From the NCBI GenBank assembly GCA_026545225.1, contig CM048849.1:29026336-29090335 (forward strand): 64,000 nt of DNA, written 5' to 3'. The notes below the pieces were generated by a model, which was not told where the DNA came from, searched no databases, and saw only the letters and a list, made by a program, of their open reading frames with translations. Made by a program: the position numbers and the translations under genes. Below, one piece after another: positions 35,296 through 48,735 of this stretch (the first letter of the stretch is position 1; every line of letters starts with the position of its first letter). The DNA is from Cornus controversa (Eukaryota; Streptophyta; Magnoliopsida; Cornales; Cornaceae).

Positions 35296-35473
35296 ATATA
35301 ACACTTTATTGTTGCTGTGGTTATTGGTATTTTACATATTTATTTTATTTTGTTTTTATCAAATTCAAAACATTACATTTAACATAGTCTTAACGAGGAG
35401 GACATTTTTTATGATTTTTTATAGATGAAGGGATTTTATTGGCGATCAATGCTACACGTCTTGAATAAATATA

Positions 35474-35590
35474 ACAAATTTTAACTCGAATTTATGTGTC
35501 AGGTGATATAGTCCATTATTTTAGGAGATAAAATTAAATGGTAGTGCCGGAGTATTATTGCTTGTCACATAAATTTGAGTTAAAATTCGT
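35474..35590. repeat. Inverted-repeat element (MITE-like)
   Basis: Arms AAATTTTAACTCGAATTTAT and ATAAATTTGAGTTAAAATT enclose about 50 bp. The left outside sequence AATGCTACACGTC recalls the end of the MITE at 32535. True ends not set. Confidence 0.6.
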
Positions 35591-35737
35591 AAAATCTAAT
35601 CGTAAAATTTAGAATTTTCTTTCTTGCTCAAGAAATAAATCATGGAATTTGTTGGAAAAGGTTGTCATAAAAACACAACAAAAGAAAATTTTAGCACTCA
35701 TGGTATGTGTATTGATTTGATAAATTATTATTATTAT

Positions 35738-35781
<44 letters not shown>

Positions 35782-35819
35782 GCAAACATAAATATATAGG
35801 ATTGTTGAAAAAATGGGAG

Positions 35820-36038
35820 TAACCAAATGTACCCCTAGCGCGCCAAATGTCTGGATAGTGTTGGGGTATATATAAAAAAGAGAATCAAATGAGCGTGAGA
35901 CTAGCTTTTCTCAGTCTCTCTCTCTCTCTCTCTCTCTAAAACCCTTCGCAAGGTCCCTAAAAACCTCAATTCCGTTACACACACATATATACATGTAACA
36001 TTATATATCTCTTATCTGTTCTCTGATTGTTAGCTTCA
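35820..36038 (+). promoter_or_regulatory. EF-Tu promoter and 5' leader
   Basis: A TATA box (TATATATAAAAAAG, 35867-35880) lies about 160 bp before the ATG. A (CT)n tract at 35914-35937 and an AAACCCT telo-box-like element near 35938-35945 follow. Both are common in leaders of plant translation-related genes. The start site was not seen directly; I infer it near 35895-35910. Confidence 0.6.
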
Positions 36039-36547
36039 ATGGCTTCGTCTGCGATCAGAACTCCTAGGCCAAAGCAACTTCTCTCACTTGTCTCTCCCAC
36101 CTATTCGTACTTTCAAGGAGCTAGTTCAACTCGGTCCCTCGTTTCGGACTCACTGTTCGGAAATGGGAGAGCATTTGACTTCGCTCCGTGGTGGAGATCG
36201 ATGGCCACATTCACACGAACGTGAGTACCAAGCAATTTGAGGGCTTTTTTCTTTTTGGTGTTAATGTGTTATGTTATTGATGTTTAAATTACAGTGATTT
36301 GTTATCTATTGAATATGTTTTTCTCAGTTAAAATTTTCTTTCTAATTTGATTACTTCAATATTGATAATTAGCACCTGATGCTGACATTATTTGCACACA
36401 GTGGCTGCTCTCTTGAATCTAACCGTTAGGCAATGTTCCCTTGATTTTGTTTATATATATATATATATATATATACTTTTAGTTATACTTTTCTTCTTTA
36501 TATTTTTTTGTACTTTTTGGTGGATTATGAGATTAATTGAGTTCACC

Positions 36548-36656
36548 ATCGAAGACTGTAGCCTAGTGGTAATTCTTTGCCTTCCAAAGTAGAAGGTGGA
36601 GGTTCAAGTCCCCACAGGGGTGTGTGAGTTTCTTGCCGAGGTAAAAAAAAAAAAAA
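36548..36656 (+). repeat. tRNA-derived SINE in EF-Tu intron 1
   Basis: Box A-like TAGCCTAGTGG (36559-36569), box B GGTTCAAGTCC (36601-36611), and an A-rich tail (36643-36656). The internal CCAAAGTAGAAGGTGGAGG is shared with other copies in the window. Confidence 0.75.
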
Positions 36657-37434
36657 GGAAAAAATAAAGAGATTAATTGAATTCAACCTAGATGACTTGC
36701 CTAATTTTTATGATGCTATTAGCTGTTAGAAAAAGAAGAAGAAGCCTTTGTTTTCACTATTTTTTCATGTTATATTTCCAGTGAAAGGAAATCCTTCTAG
36801 GGGGTCCGTTGCGTTTTGCATGATATCTGAACACCAAAGTGGGTGGTGCAATAAGGAAAATTTTCTACAAATTGATGGAGAAATGAAGTCTTATATCAAA
36901 ATCAAAATGTATATATATTTTAAACAAATGTTGTACTGTGAGCTTTTTCAATTTCTATATGATGTCCACATGCACACTAAATCCATGAGTTATTTCTATG
37001 ATGAACGTGAAGTTGTGAACACTTCATTACCTTCCCCATCCTTCTCCACCCAAGAAGAAAAGAAAAAAAAATACCACCGCCCTCATCAAAGGGAAATACA
37101 AAGAAAATGGTGAATGAAGTTTATGGACTGCTTCTGGTCAGTGTCAAAGATGGAACACTGCCTAAGAGGAAAAGCCAAATAGCAATACAATGAGAAGAGC
37201 AACTGATGCTGTGAGTTGATTCGAGTCTCTATTGAAATTATATGCTGTCACTTGTATATATTTTGTTGTTGCTTATATGGATGAGAAAGTTATTGTCTCT
37301 GTTCCTTCTTTATTTTTTAAAAATTAATAATAATAAATTCAGTTTTGTGGATGAATCAAGTTTTCATCAAGGCTCCCTCAGTTGATTTTTTTTTTTAAAA
37401 AAAAAAGAAAAAGAGACACCTTCCATTTCATTAA

Positions 37435-37593
<159 letters not shown>

Positions 37594-40500
37594 TAAAATT
37601 TTCAATTAGTTAGATAATCTTTTTCATTCGTACTTTAAAGTACCACACTCTGCTTATTTAGAGTACCTTTAGTGAGTGAGTACCTTTATTTAGAGTACCA
37701 CACTCTGCTTATTGAAAATTTGAAATTCTGTAGTTTCCTTTTCTCTTGTACTTGCAATTGCCCTATTCAACTATATGAATAGTTGATTAACTCAATTTTG
37801 TAATTACTTTGCAAAAGGTGCTTGCAGAAGAAGGAAAAGCTAAAGCTGTTGCATTTGATGAGATTGACAAGGCTCCTGAAGAAAAGAAAAGAGGAATTAC
37901 CATTGCTACAGTTAACATAAAGTTTTTCTTTTCATCTTTTCAATTGTTCTTCAGTTACCACAATCGGTGTCATAATAAGGAGCAAGCTTTTATTTACCTT
38001 GCCTTGTGTATATAGTTTGCAAAAATGTCCTTTTGAACTTAATCTTGGTTTTAATATGATTTTGAAGGCCCATGTGGAGTATGAAACTGCTAAGCGGCAC
38101 TATGCCCATGTAGATTGTCCTGGCCATGCAGACTATGTTAAAGTAAGCTTTAAAAATATATCTAGTATATTTATATTGAAGATAATCAGATCATGTTATT
38201 TGAATTTTGTATGAATAAGCTTTATAAATACTTTGAGCTTGTTTATAATTGAAGAAAAGCAGCTGTTCATGTTGTTTTAGTTTTGCATGATTACAATGCT
38301 TTAAGCAAGTGAAGACTTGGTGTATTTTAAAGAACCTACTAATTAAACACAGCCAAAACTCTAATCCATATTTTTATTTTTAATATTGTCATTAAAACCC
38401 TAATCAGTGGGCATGAGAAAAGAAAGGAGCTGCAGATGCGTGGGGGGCTGGGGCGAGGTTGGGATGGAGAAATGAATAATTTTTTTTCATTGCATAAGAA
38501 TATCTGGGTAATATGATGTTTGGCATTGTATAATACACGAGCTGGTTAACTAATCTTCTTATTTTGACATATGTAACTGCACAATGTCGTGTAGCATAGC
38601 AAGCTTTCCTGTCTCCCTTTCTGATCTCCAGAGTAATTAAGATTTTGTTATGCTCATGTGCTTCATTGCTGATACATATAGATTTTTTATTTTTTTCATT
38701 AATTACATAAAAGATGACACATTTTATCTCTTAAGATGCATAATTGATAGAATTTTGTGGTTGTATTACTTAGTTGCAAGGTTGGCTCTACCTTAGAACG
38801 ATTAGGTGGCTCCCTAAGGCCCCATGTGTAAAAAGGGCTCCATATTGAAAATTTCTGAAGTAAGTCCCATCAGAATATTCATAGGTTTCCTTTGCTTCTA
38901 ACATATTAATCACCAAACCCATCTAGAACTCTCTCCCAAATGTGGGCCTACTTATTTTGTAAACCTTAGCCTGAGATGTTCCATTTGCTTCTTTACTTCT
39001 CTACTCTCTTAGTTTTGCACATTTTCTTTGTTTGAACTTCTGCCAAAGTTTGATCTCTCACTTATCTCTCAAACATCAAGCCTAAGTTTTTTTTTTCTTT
39101 TACATAGAGAGTTAATTATGTTATTTATAATAATATATTAATTATAAGAAAGTCCTCATTAAATTTTTTTTTCCTAAGGCCTTCGGTTATATTGGGCCGG
39201 TTCTGCTTAGGTGTGTTGTGGCACGTGCCCCGATGTAAAAATTCAACCATGTGGTGCATTTGACATGATGCTAGTCTAGTAGCATGTGAAGATGGTTCAT
39301 TTAGAAGATAGATTGCATAGAGAATGTTCGTTGCTAGAGTCTAACCATAATAATATTGATAGCTAGATGCTAGAGTGTTGAAGTGGTATTCTTATCTGAA
39401 ATAGGTATGCAAGATATGGTGTGAATTGTAACTTAGAAAGAGAAAGCATATGTATGGACAGACCTTTATTTGCTATTGAAGTGTATAGAAAGATGCATGA
39501 AGATGGTGTAAAATTAATGTGAGAAATAGAATATATGTTACTTTCCGGGGCCAAAGTTCTGTTCCATTTGTTATCCATGTCTATGCTGGTCTATCTTTAT
39601 TGGAGGAGCTCTGTTGTTTTCTTTACATTGTTGACGCCATGGTGTTCAAGCTTAGTTTTTTCTTACATCCATGTAGATGTGAGTATATTTACTGAATAAC
39701 ATGTTTCCAAGGATTTGTTCTAATTTTGTGTTTCCAAATCCATGTCATTTGTTTAATTGCAGAACATGATTACTGGTGCTGCACAAATGGATGGGGGCAT
39801 CCTGGTTGTGTCTGCTCCAGATGGACCCATGCCACAGACAAAGGAACATATTCTACTTGCCCGTCAGGTGGGCTTTTTTTGTTTGCAGCAATAGCATGTT
39901 TTATTGTCTGCCATGCTCAATTATGTAAATGGGCCACGATGGATAGGGGATTTATGTATGCTTGTGGGATTCAGGTTGGTGTGCCTTCATTGGTGTGTTT
40001 TCTTAACAAAGTTGACGCTGTTGATGATCTGGAGCTACTCGAACTTGTTGAAATGGAACTCCGTGGTATGATTTCTAAATTTATTTGGTTTTGATGCTTT
40101 AATGCTTGCTGTAGTTTTAGTATTTCTACTATGTGCTTCAGTAATATTATTGTTTTACTGGATTCTGTATATGTGGATAAAGTTGATAAACAATTATTGC
40201 AGAGTTGCTTAACTTCTACAAATTCCCTGGGGATGAAATTCCAATTATTCGGGGTTCGGCGTTGTCTGCTTTATAGGGGCTAATGAAGAACTTGGAAAAA
40301 AAGCTATCTTAAAATTAATGAATTCTGTGGATGAGTACATTACTGATCCTGTACGCCAACTTGACAAGCCTTTCTTAATGCCAATTGAGGATGTCTTTTC
40401 AATTCAGGTAATTGTAGATGCATAAATTGCTCTACTGCAATAAGGGGTTTGGCTAACATGCTTCTAGGTTAAATCTGATTTCTTTGAACAATATTCTCAA

Positions 40501-40662
40501 TGAATTTTAATTATCAATGCTTTCTTCATCATGACTCGTACTGTTTGTATCTTTTCATTTCATGTTTGTAATGCATTGCATGTTTTAAGGTTGTCTGTAA
40601 ATTTTACAATGAAATGGAAAAATTCTCGAAAGAAGTACAAAAAAGAATTAAGCAGAAAGGGC

Positions 40663-40790
40663 ATTACCTGATAGTGATCCCATCTTTGTAGGGAACAAGG
40701 GGTGGATTGGGCACAAACAACATGTTTTGAATCTGCATTCTTACACTTGGCAGTCTGAGTTCTTACCATTGCACCAAGCAACGGTCCTAA
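40663..40790 (-). repeat. tRNA-derived SINE relic in EF-Tu intron 7
   Basis: On the minus strand: ACCGTTGCTTGGTGCAATGG (box A-like) followed by GCAGATTCAAAACATG (decayed box B). No target duplication or tail seen. Family uncertain. Confidence 0.45.
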
Positions 40791-40989
40791 AAATAAAAAG
40801 TGGTACATAAACATGTTATGTAATTCCTTAAAAATATCAAAATCCTTTCCTTTATATTTGACATGGCTACCTAGCTATTCTAGCTTGGTGGTTAAGTGGT
40901 AAAAGATTGCCCGATAAACTGATCCATCAAATCTAACATTGTAAGGTTTTAAGGAACATATATTAGCACTTAAGCTTATCCATGTATAA

Positions 40990-41240
40990 TGCCTTACCTT
41001 TACACAACCGGTCCCAAGTCCAGGAAAAGGAGGAGGGTTGTGTTAGGTAGCTTGACAACTAGCAAAAAACTTTTGTCAGTATCATTATGAACATGAATCT
41101 TAAGAATATTCCAACAAATTTTAGGACGCTCCCTTAAGAGACACTTTGCATTAGCTTTTGAATGCCTTAGAAAATGGACAAGGGGCGTCACAGTAAAAGG
41201 TAGGTAAGGATTCCCATGATTTTCTGGATGAACATGGGTA
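40990..41240. other. Possible retroelement relic in EF-Tu intron 7
   Basis: The run CCGGTCCCAAGTCCAGGA, AAAGGAGGAGGGTTGTGTTA resembles a stretch that is often seen in plant LINE-like repeats. No protein homology is visible in any frame. Weak call, recorded because it breaks an otherwise AT-rich intron. Confidence 0.25.
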
Positions 41241-42762
41241 AAGAAGTTAGCTCAGGATAGTAGTCTTTGGTCAATTGTTTGGTTCACTTTTATCATACCT
41301 CCCCTCGATGTATATTCTATATATATTGCTCAGTCAACTCTAATATTAACTATTAGGAGTCATAATGTGAATAAGAATTCTTGTGGTATATGTTTATGAT
41401 TTGTGATTAACTTTTAAAAAAAAAGGATGTGCTATAGATCGATTCCTATTTCAATTGATTTTATTTAGTTCAGCAATTGACCAAGGAAAATGAAATTTTA
41501 AGAAAGAATAAATTGCATGAACTTAGATCTTAGATTTACTTTCAAATGCAAATGATCAATGTGCTTTTTGACATTCAATAGCATTGTAGAAGTAAGTATT
41601 CCTTCAATTTAATAGAGGACATAAGTTAAAGGCTTCGGACTCTAAGCATCACATATAGGAGCAGAGTTCCTTTTAGAATTCATTTTAATTTATGTTTAAT
41701 TTTTTAGGAGCACAAAGAGATACTAAATGATTATTTTTAAATTTATTTAGTTTAGAGAATAACCTATCATTTCTTTTAAAGAAAGAATGACTTATTATTT
41801 TTTTAATGAACAAAATAAGAAACTTCATGCTCTTTTACTGCAAATATCATCATATCTTTCATATTGTGTATCACATGATACAAATCTGTGTGATACCTAC
41901 TAAAAAAAAAAAAAATCTATGATGTCTGCTACTTTTAGTATGACTTGTATGGTTTTCTGTTCTGTATGATAGCAATAATGTTTGTTTCTAATGTAAGCCT
42001 TACGAATGGGACAGTGAATAGGTCTGCCAAGTTATGCCATATTGCAATTATAAAACAACTGTATTGTGGTTTTCTTCCAGAAAAACAATTATATATAGTT
42101 ATCTACAAACGCATCATCCCAACAAGATTAAAATCATGGAGATTCCTTCTGAACTTTTAGCATTACTATAATATTTGTGCTTAATTGCCAAAGAGTTGGA
42201 CTTGAAGTTTTCTACCACCTTGGTTTTGACAATTTTTTCATCCGTTCAAGGGACGTGGGACTGTCGTCACTGGCCGTATTGAACAAGGTACCATCAAAGT
42301 TGGTGATGATGTTGAAATTTTGGGATTGACGCAGGTATATTTTGGAACTAAAGTAAAGTATAATAATTTGAAGCATTCTTACACATTTTCTTTCTGGAAT
42401 ATGAGTGCAAGCTGATTTAATTTTTATGTTACTTGCGTACTTTTTCTATAGGGTGGCCCTCAAAAAACTACGGTGACTGGTGTAGAGATGTTTAAGAAAA
42501 GTTTGGATCATGGACAAGTAATTGACTATCCAACGATATTTTAAGTTTCCTTTGATATCTATGCAGCAGGTCAATGAACTATTAATGCATATTTTCTCTT
42601 GTAGGCGGGTGACAATGTGGGCCTTCTTCTGCGTGGTTTAAAACGTGAAGATGTACAAAGAGGACAGGTTAGTCAAACTGGCTAAAGTGCACAAGAAATC
42701 CATGTTGTAGGTCTTAATCGTATAAAATGAATCAATCAGCTTATCTAACTTTTTAAATGCAA

Positions 42763-42876
42763 CCAAAGAGCTTGTAGCCCAATGGTATAACTTCCCCATC
42801 CTCAAAGAGGAGGGGAGGGGTTTGAGCCCCGGCGTGGGCAAAAAAATGTGTGAATCCCCCAACTAGGGAAAAAAAA
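42763..42876 (+). repeat. tRNA-derived SINE in EF-Tu intron 10, with 15-bp target duplication
   Basis: Box A-like TGTAGCCCAATGGTATA, box B GGTTTGAGCCCC, a GGCGTGGGC segment and a short A tail. Exact direct repeats ACTTTTTAAATGCAA at 42748-42762 and 42877-42891 mark the insertion. Related copies: 36548-36656, 55695-55775, 56186-56263. Confidence 0.88.
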
Positions 42877-43642
42877 ACTTTTTAAATGCAAATTTATTTT
42901 TCATCTAGTAGCTGATACATAATTATATCAAAAAGCTAAATGAATGTTGGATCACTCGCAGAGTTTCCAACATTGTAATGGTCTTTTCAGAACCATGGGA
43001 ATTCATCTCATTAGCTTTGTTTTTACAACGCATTATGGTGTGTCTTCAACATTTTTGCTTTTCTGGTCATCATTGGCAATCACAGGTAGTCTCAAAACCT
43101 AATATTCTAAAAACATATAAGCGGTTTGAGGCGGAGATTTACGTTCTCACAAAAGATGAAGGAGGACGCCACACTGCATTTTTCTCAAATTATATGCCTC
43201 AATTTTACATGAGGACTGCAGATATTACTGGGAAAGTAGAATTGCCTGAAAATGTTAAGATGGTGATGCCTGGTGATAACGTGACTGCAGTTTTTGAGCT
43301 GATATTACCTGTTCCTCTAGAAGCAGGTTTGTTTAACTCAGTATGTTTAGTTTTACAATTTTCTATCGTTCTTCTGTAAGCAACTTGCTAAACTTTGTTT
43401 TCATTCCGTCTTAAATTGTTTTTTGAAAGGGTATGCATTCCTTCTCATGCTTCATTCATTGGTTTTGTTTCTTGTAATATAAACTGTACACACTACAAAT
43501 AGCTTTTATGCATCTTAGCTTCAGTATTAGGCAGAAAGGCTGCAGCAACACAGGTTGCATAGGTCACGATACACATGGAACTCAAGATCATTTAGATATG
43601 GTCTTATGGAGCCATTGTTGTATGGTGTTTTCAGTAGCAAAT

Positions 43643-46600
43643 TGTGAAAATATTGTACAGAGAAGAAGAAATAGAACTAGTTGTGTATATTCAATTGTAC
43701 AAAGAAATAGAATCCATAGAATACAATAATAAATATGCTCTAAAGGCTGACTAACTAAAAGAAAGGAAAAGACAAAGTTACCCCTAACAAATATAGAAAA
43801 GTACATAAATAACACTCTCTAACACCCCCCTCAAACTCATGATGTGACAGTGAGAAACATAGAGTGTTTGTCAAGAAGAAAACGAAAACACATAAATGTG
43901 TGGGACTTCATGAAGAAGTCTACTAACTGCAAAGAAGAAGGCACAAATGGTAAAGAAATGGTGCCAAGCTGAAGATGATGACACATGAAATGACAATCAA
44001 TCTCTATGTGCTTGGTTCGCTCATGAAAAACAAAATTGTGTTCAATCTGTCACTCTTGTTATCACAGTACATAGGTGTCGGAGTAGACAAAGAAACGCCC
44101 AAATCAGCAAGCAACCATTGCAGCCAAACTACTTTCGCAGTAGTAGCAGCTATGACACGATACTCAGCTTTAGCAGAAGAGTCAGCAGCAACTGTTTGTT
44201 TCTTGCTTTCCAAGAAAGGAGAGAATCACCTAGAAAAACACATAAACCAGTGGTAGACTTCCGGTTTGTGGAATCCCCAGCCCAATCAGCAGAAGATACG
44301 AAGAACCGCAACCCAATGCACACTAGTAGGAGAGGATACAAATTGACTGACAAAATGAACAGCATAGGTAAGCTTAGGTCTAGTGACAGTATGATACATT
44401 AAACTGCCAACTATAGCTCGATATAAAGTGGGGTCTACTAAAGTAACACCATCATAGAACTAAAGAAAACATTAAGCTCTAGGGGAGTCTCAACTGTCCA
44501 AGTATCAGTGAGACGAGCTCTATGAATTACATTTACTTCATATGTAGACTGAGAGAAAAATAACCTTTGGGAGAATGAGCTACTTCAATACCAAGAAAAT
44601 AGCAAAGACGACCAAGATCCTTCATCTCAAATTGTTGTTTTTCCTTGGTAAAGTGAAATTTTTTATAGATATAGACAAAAGAGTATAATAAACAAACAAG
44701 GGCATACCCTTGTAAAATAGCTACAAAGAAACTATAGCAAAGCCAACCAAAGAAAACAATAACCTCCAGGCCATAAAAGAAAAAGAAAACCATCAAAATC
44801 ACTGGATTACATCATTCAAGGTTTGTCCTGAAGTATCTAGAATCTCCAACCAGATGAGTGGTGCCACCTCCTCAGCCGTCCTAGACACCTCCTGATGCAT
44901 TCTTTCATTCCTCTCTGACCAAATGAACCAAACTGTAGTTGAAAAAATTCTAATATAAACTTTGGAGTGAAACTTATAGGTAGCAAACCAATCCACCAGC
45001 TGATTCAAAGTATTAACCACAGGCAAGTTCCACTGAAGCAAGGAAGAGAACCAACTCAAAACCGCTCTAGCAAAAGAACAGTTCCAAAACAAATAGTCCA
45101 CATTGTCTTTGGCATTCCAGCAATTGTGGCACATAGACATTAAGAAAATTATTCTGGTTTGAAGATTTGATAAGCTTAGCAATCGATTTTGAAGAGCCAA
45201 GTAAGCCGTGACTACAACTCTTGGTCTGCAGCCCACCCAACAAACCGGGAACCATGGAACCACTGGTTTTCGAGTCCTACAAATGCTCCAAGCAGCTTTG
45301 AAAGTAAAACTATCGGTACTCCAAGTCACTGCATCCTCTCCACCATTGATAACAACTGAAGAGAGGAATTTCTGAATTGCTAGACATGAAGGGAGTTTGA
45401 AACAACTACCTTCCAATGTCCATGCTCAATAAGTGAAGAAACAGGAGCGTTCTTAGGTAAGTTAAGCTCCCTGTAAAACCTATGATGAAATCGAGCCAAC
45501 AAGGACCGTCCTTGACGCCAAAGGTCCGTGAACAGTCTAATGGAATTCCCATCACCAATTTTGAATGATAATTGTCGCAACATCACCTCTATAACCGCAA
45601 GAATATTCCTTAAATTGTTGTTGTAATTGGGATTTCAAAAGATCAATGGAAATAGTGTCATCACAAATCAGAATCATATCAACGTATAAAAAAAGAATAA
45701 TACGGCTAGCAGAGGTAGAGTTAATAAAAAGAGCAGAATCATGATCACTGGGATGAAAACCCAAAGCACAGATCACCACAGAGAAATTCTAAAACCAAGC
45801 CCTAGGAGCTTATTTGAGACCAGACAGAGCCTTTCTAAGTCAACAAACCTGTCCAGGATTGTGAGAAAGACCGGGAGGAGTTGTTATATACTTCTTCAGT
45901 CAAGCCCCCATTCAGAAAGACAATTTTGACATCTAGTTGTTACAAACCCTACTGGTGAACAGCTGTAATAGCAATCAATGTGCAAGCCATCGTCATTTTG
46001 GCTACAGGAGCAAAAGTCTCCTCATAGTCAATATCATATTCCTGGGTAAACTCTCTTGTAACCAAACGGGCTTTATGTCGTTCTACTGAGCTGTCAGACT
46101 TGGTCTTGATTTTATAGACACTTACATCCAACTGCACGTTTATTAGGAGGCAAGGCGTAGCTAGAAATTTTGATTTTTTGGGACCAAACTATAAGTATGT
46201 AACTAAAATTTGAAAAATTTAGAAATCAATTTTAGTGTAATTTTTATTTTATTTTATAATATTAGTCTTAGCATATATATTGAAGAAAATATAATCCAAA
46301 ATATGAGAATAATGAAACCTCAATAAATAGAGATGGAAAATTGATATGAGAAAGAAAAGATATAGAGAAAAGTTACATTTAAAAAGAAGAGAAGTTGTAA
46401 AGAAAAAATATTGTTAGAAAATTAATTTTCCTCCAGTAATTGATTCAACTTTTGAAAAGAAAAAATTGAGTGAGTTGATTTCACTTTGGGAAAGATATAT
46501 CATTATTACCTTGATGAAAGATTAATAAATAAAAAAAGTGTACCATTTTAACTAAACAACATCTCACAAGTTTTAATAAAACACTATTATTAGTAAGAAA

Positions 46601-48735
46601 ATAGAGAAATACTTTAATAACTTGTACAAAGAATAGCTATAGAATTTGTCATTAAACAAGTGAACTAAAAATATTAGTACATATATGATATTATTGTTGT
46701 TATTGACATTTTTGGTATCTTGGTATCACAACACTTAAAATTTTTCCTTCTTCCCAGTTCTCCAAAGACTTGTTGATAGAGATGACCATGTAATTTTAGA
46801 TATTTTCCTTGTTAACACTATCAAACAAAAATGTCTGACAAGGAAGGTTTATGTATCTTTATTAAATATCATTTATTCGATATTATACATGTGTGTGTGT
46901 GTGTGTATGCAAATGTAAATGTAGGAATGATATGCTACAGTAAGAACTACCAAAATAAAGAACTTACATTTTTGTTTCACAAAATTTGGACTTAGAAGCA
47001 AGGCTAAAAAAGTTTAATTAAAATTTTTATGAATTTCGAAAAATTATTAGTTATACTTATTTCCAAACTCACTATAATTGAGGCCAATAAATAAGCTTTT
47101 AAAAAAAATTGGGGGGCCAATTGATTTTTTTTTTTTTTGAGTTTTGGGATAACAAATAACTAGGATTTATTTACAAAATAACAATTTTTTATAGGGGATA
47201 TAAACAAAAATTTTACCCCTCTCCCTCATCCTGTCAGGAGATAAAGGCACCAAGTCCCACGTGCCAGTCTTATGCAAAACAAAAAGCTCTTCATCCATTG
47301 CCTGTTGCCAAAGAGGATCAAGAACAACCTTCTTTCAGGAGGTAAGCTCAGAAATAGAATGAATAGATGCTAAAAAAGAGCAGAAAGTAGAAGAATAACA
47401 GGAATTAGAAAACCCAAAATGATTTGTACACTTACGAACTCGCTTACGAACATGCTGAGGATAGCAAGGAGGAACAAGATCCACATCATTAGAAACTAAT
47501 GGAGAGTCCATCAAGAGAGATGGAGAAAATGTACCTACAGAAGAAACTGCTTTATTCCTGAGTGTAAGTGTGAATAACAGGAGAAGGAACAACAAACGGA
47601 GGTGCATATGTAGAAGAAGATGAAACATCAGAAGGAGATAGGTCACCAATAAAGGAAAGGAATCAATATGAAGATCAGACTTATTTAAAGTAGTATGACT
47701 AGAGGGAATAGAAAAAAAAAAGAATATGCTCTAGAAACACTACATGACGAGACAATATAACTTTTGAGTAACAGGATCATAACATCAATACCCCTTTTGG
47801 CCTTCACCATAACCAAGAAACACACATAGCAGAACGTGCAGACAATTTAGTACAAGCTGCTTTATAAAGAAGAACAAAATAGGTGTAACCAAAAAGCTTT
47901 CAAGGAAAAATAATTTGGAGGCTCACCATACAATCATTCAAAAGAAGAGATACCAGAGGTAACAACAGATGGTATTCTATTTATTATATGGACAATAGTG
48001 AGAACAACCTTCCCTAAAAACCCACTAGGAACACTAGCAGATAACAAAAGAGAACGATGAGTCTCTATGACGTGTCAATGCTTTCGCTCAACAACACCAT
48101 TTTGTTAAGAAGTTTCTACACAAGAATAGTGCAAAATTGTGTCATCAGATTTCAGCAGATCAACGAAGGAACTATAACTATACTCTCCACCTAAGTCACA
48201 TCTAAAGCATTTGATAACAGAGGAATATTGAATGTGAATCATAGCACGAAAAACACTAAAGTTAGAAAAGAATTCAGAACGAAACTTCATAAGATAAACC
48301 CAACAATATCACCTATAATCATCAATAAAAGAAAAATAATATTTGGACCCTCCTTTAGTAGAAATAGGAGCAGGTCCCCACACATGTAATGAACTAAATC
48401 GAAAGGTGCCCTAGAAATAGTAGATTTCTTATTAAAAGGCAAAACAACCAATTTTGCAAGTTTGCAACCACTATAATAAAAAAAATATCATGACTATGTA
48501 AATTACCTAAAATGTCAGTAGAAACTAAATACTATAAACGAGAACTAGAAACATGTCCAAGACGGGAATGCCATAAAAAAAAAATTGACAATTAATGACT
48601 CAAATGAAAAGAAGACAAATCAACAAAAGTAGCAGCTATAGATATAGCTGGAACATGGAGCTTCTCAAATACATACAATCCTCTCTCTCTACGGCCTTTC
48701 TCAATTAGTATCTTGGAATGAGAATCCTATTTAAC
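43643..48735 (-). mobile_element. Ty1/Copia retrotransposon, 5'-truncated, in EF-Tu intron 11, fossil
   Basis: Minus-strand element with its 3' LTR on the left (about 43643-43824, starting TGTTAGAGAGTG) and the polypurine tract GAGTTTGAGGGGGG next to it. Then RNase H (44.0-44.4 kb), RT (44.5-46.2 kb, interrupted by a LINE fragment at 44639-45608), and integrase with the gag-preintegrase part (47.3-48.7 kb: DLGGEYSYSSF). Gag, protease and the 5' LTR are absent. The right edge abuts the second Copia fragment. Heavily broken (more than ten interruptions), hence old. Left LTR tip uncertain by about 20 bp. Confidence 0.82.
44639..45608 (-). mobile_element. LINE (L1-type) 3' fragment inserted in the Copia RT region
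   Basis: 970-bp 5'-truncated non-LTR element. The minus strand encodes the reverse-transcriptase zinc-binding region that follows RT in plant L1 elements. One open block covers 45586-45380 (FKIGDGNSIRLFTDLWRQG) and another 45416-44799 (TFKAAWSICRTRKPVVPWF; HNCWNAKDNVDYLFWNCSFA; WFIWSERNERMHQ). The frame changes once between them, near 45400. Flanks CTCAAATTGTTGT (44626-44638) and CTTAAATTGTTGT (45609-45621) form a 13-bp target duplication with one difference. No long A tail remains. It is younger than the Copia copy it splits. Confidence 0.88.

Larger units (their letters stand above)
33986..35819. other. Intergenic, with two MITE-like inverted repeats
   Basis: No coding region. Contains the two inverted-repeat elements listed separately (35080-35295, 35474-35590), a poly-A run near 34627-34645, and (TA)n at 35740-35777. 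34550-34990 reads like decayed non-autonomous transposon sequence, but I cannot set borders. Confidence 0.5.

Noticed and set aside
36601-36611. GGTTCAAGTCC as part of a true tRNA gene
   Set aside because: No cloverleaf can be drawn, acceptor arms do not pair, and an A-rich tail follows. It is a SINE.
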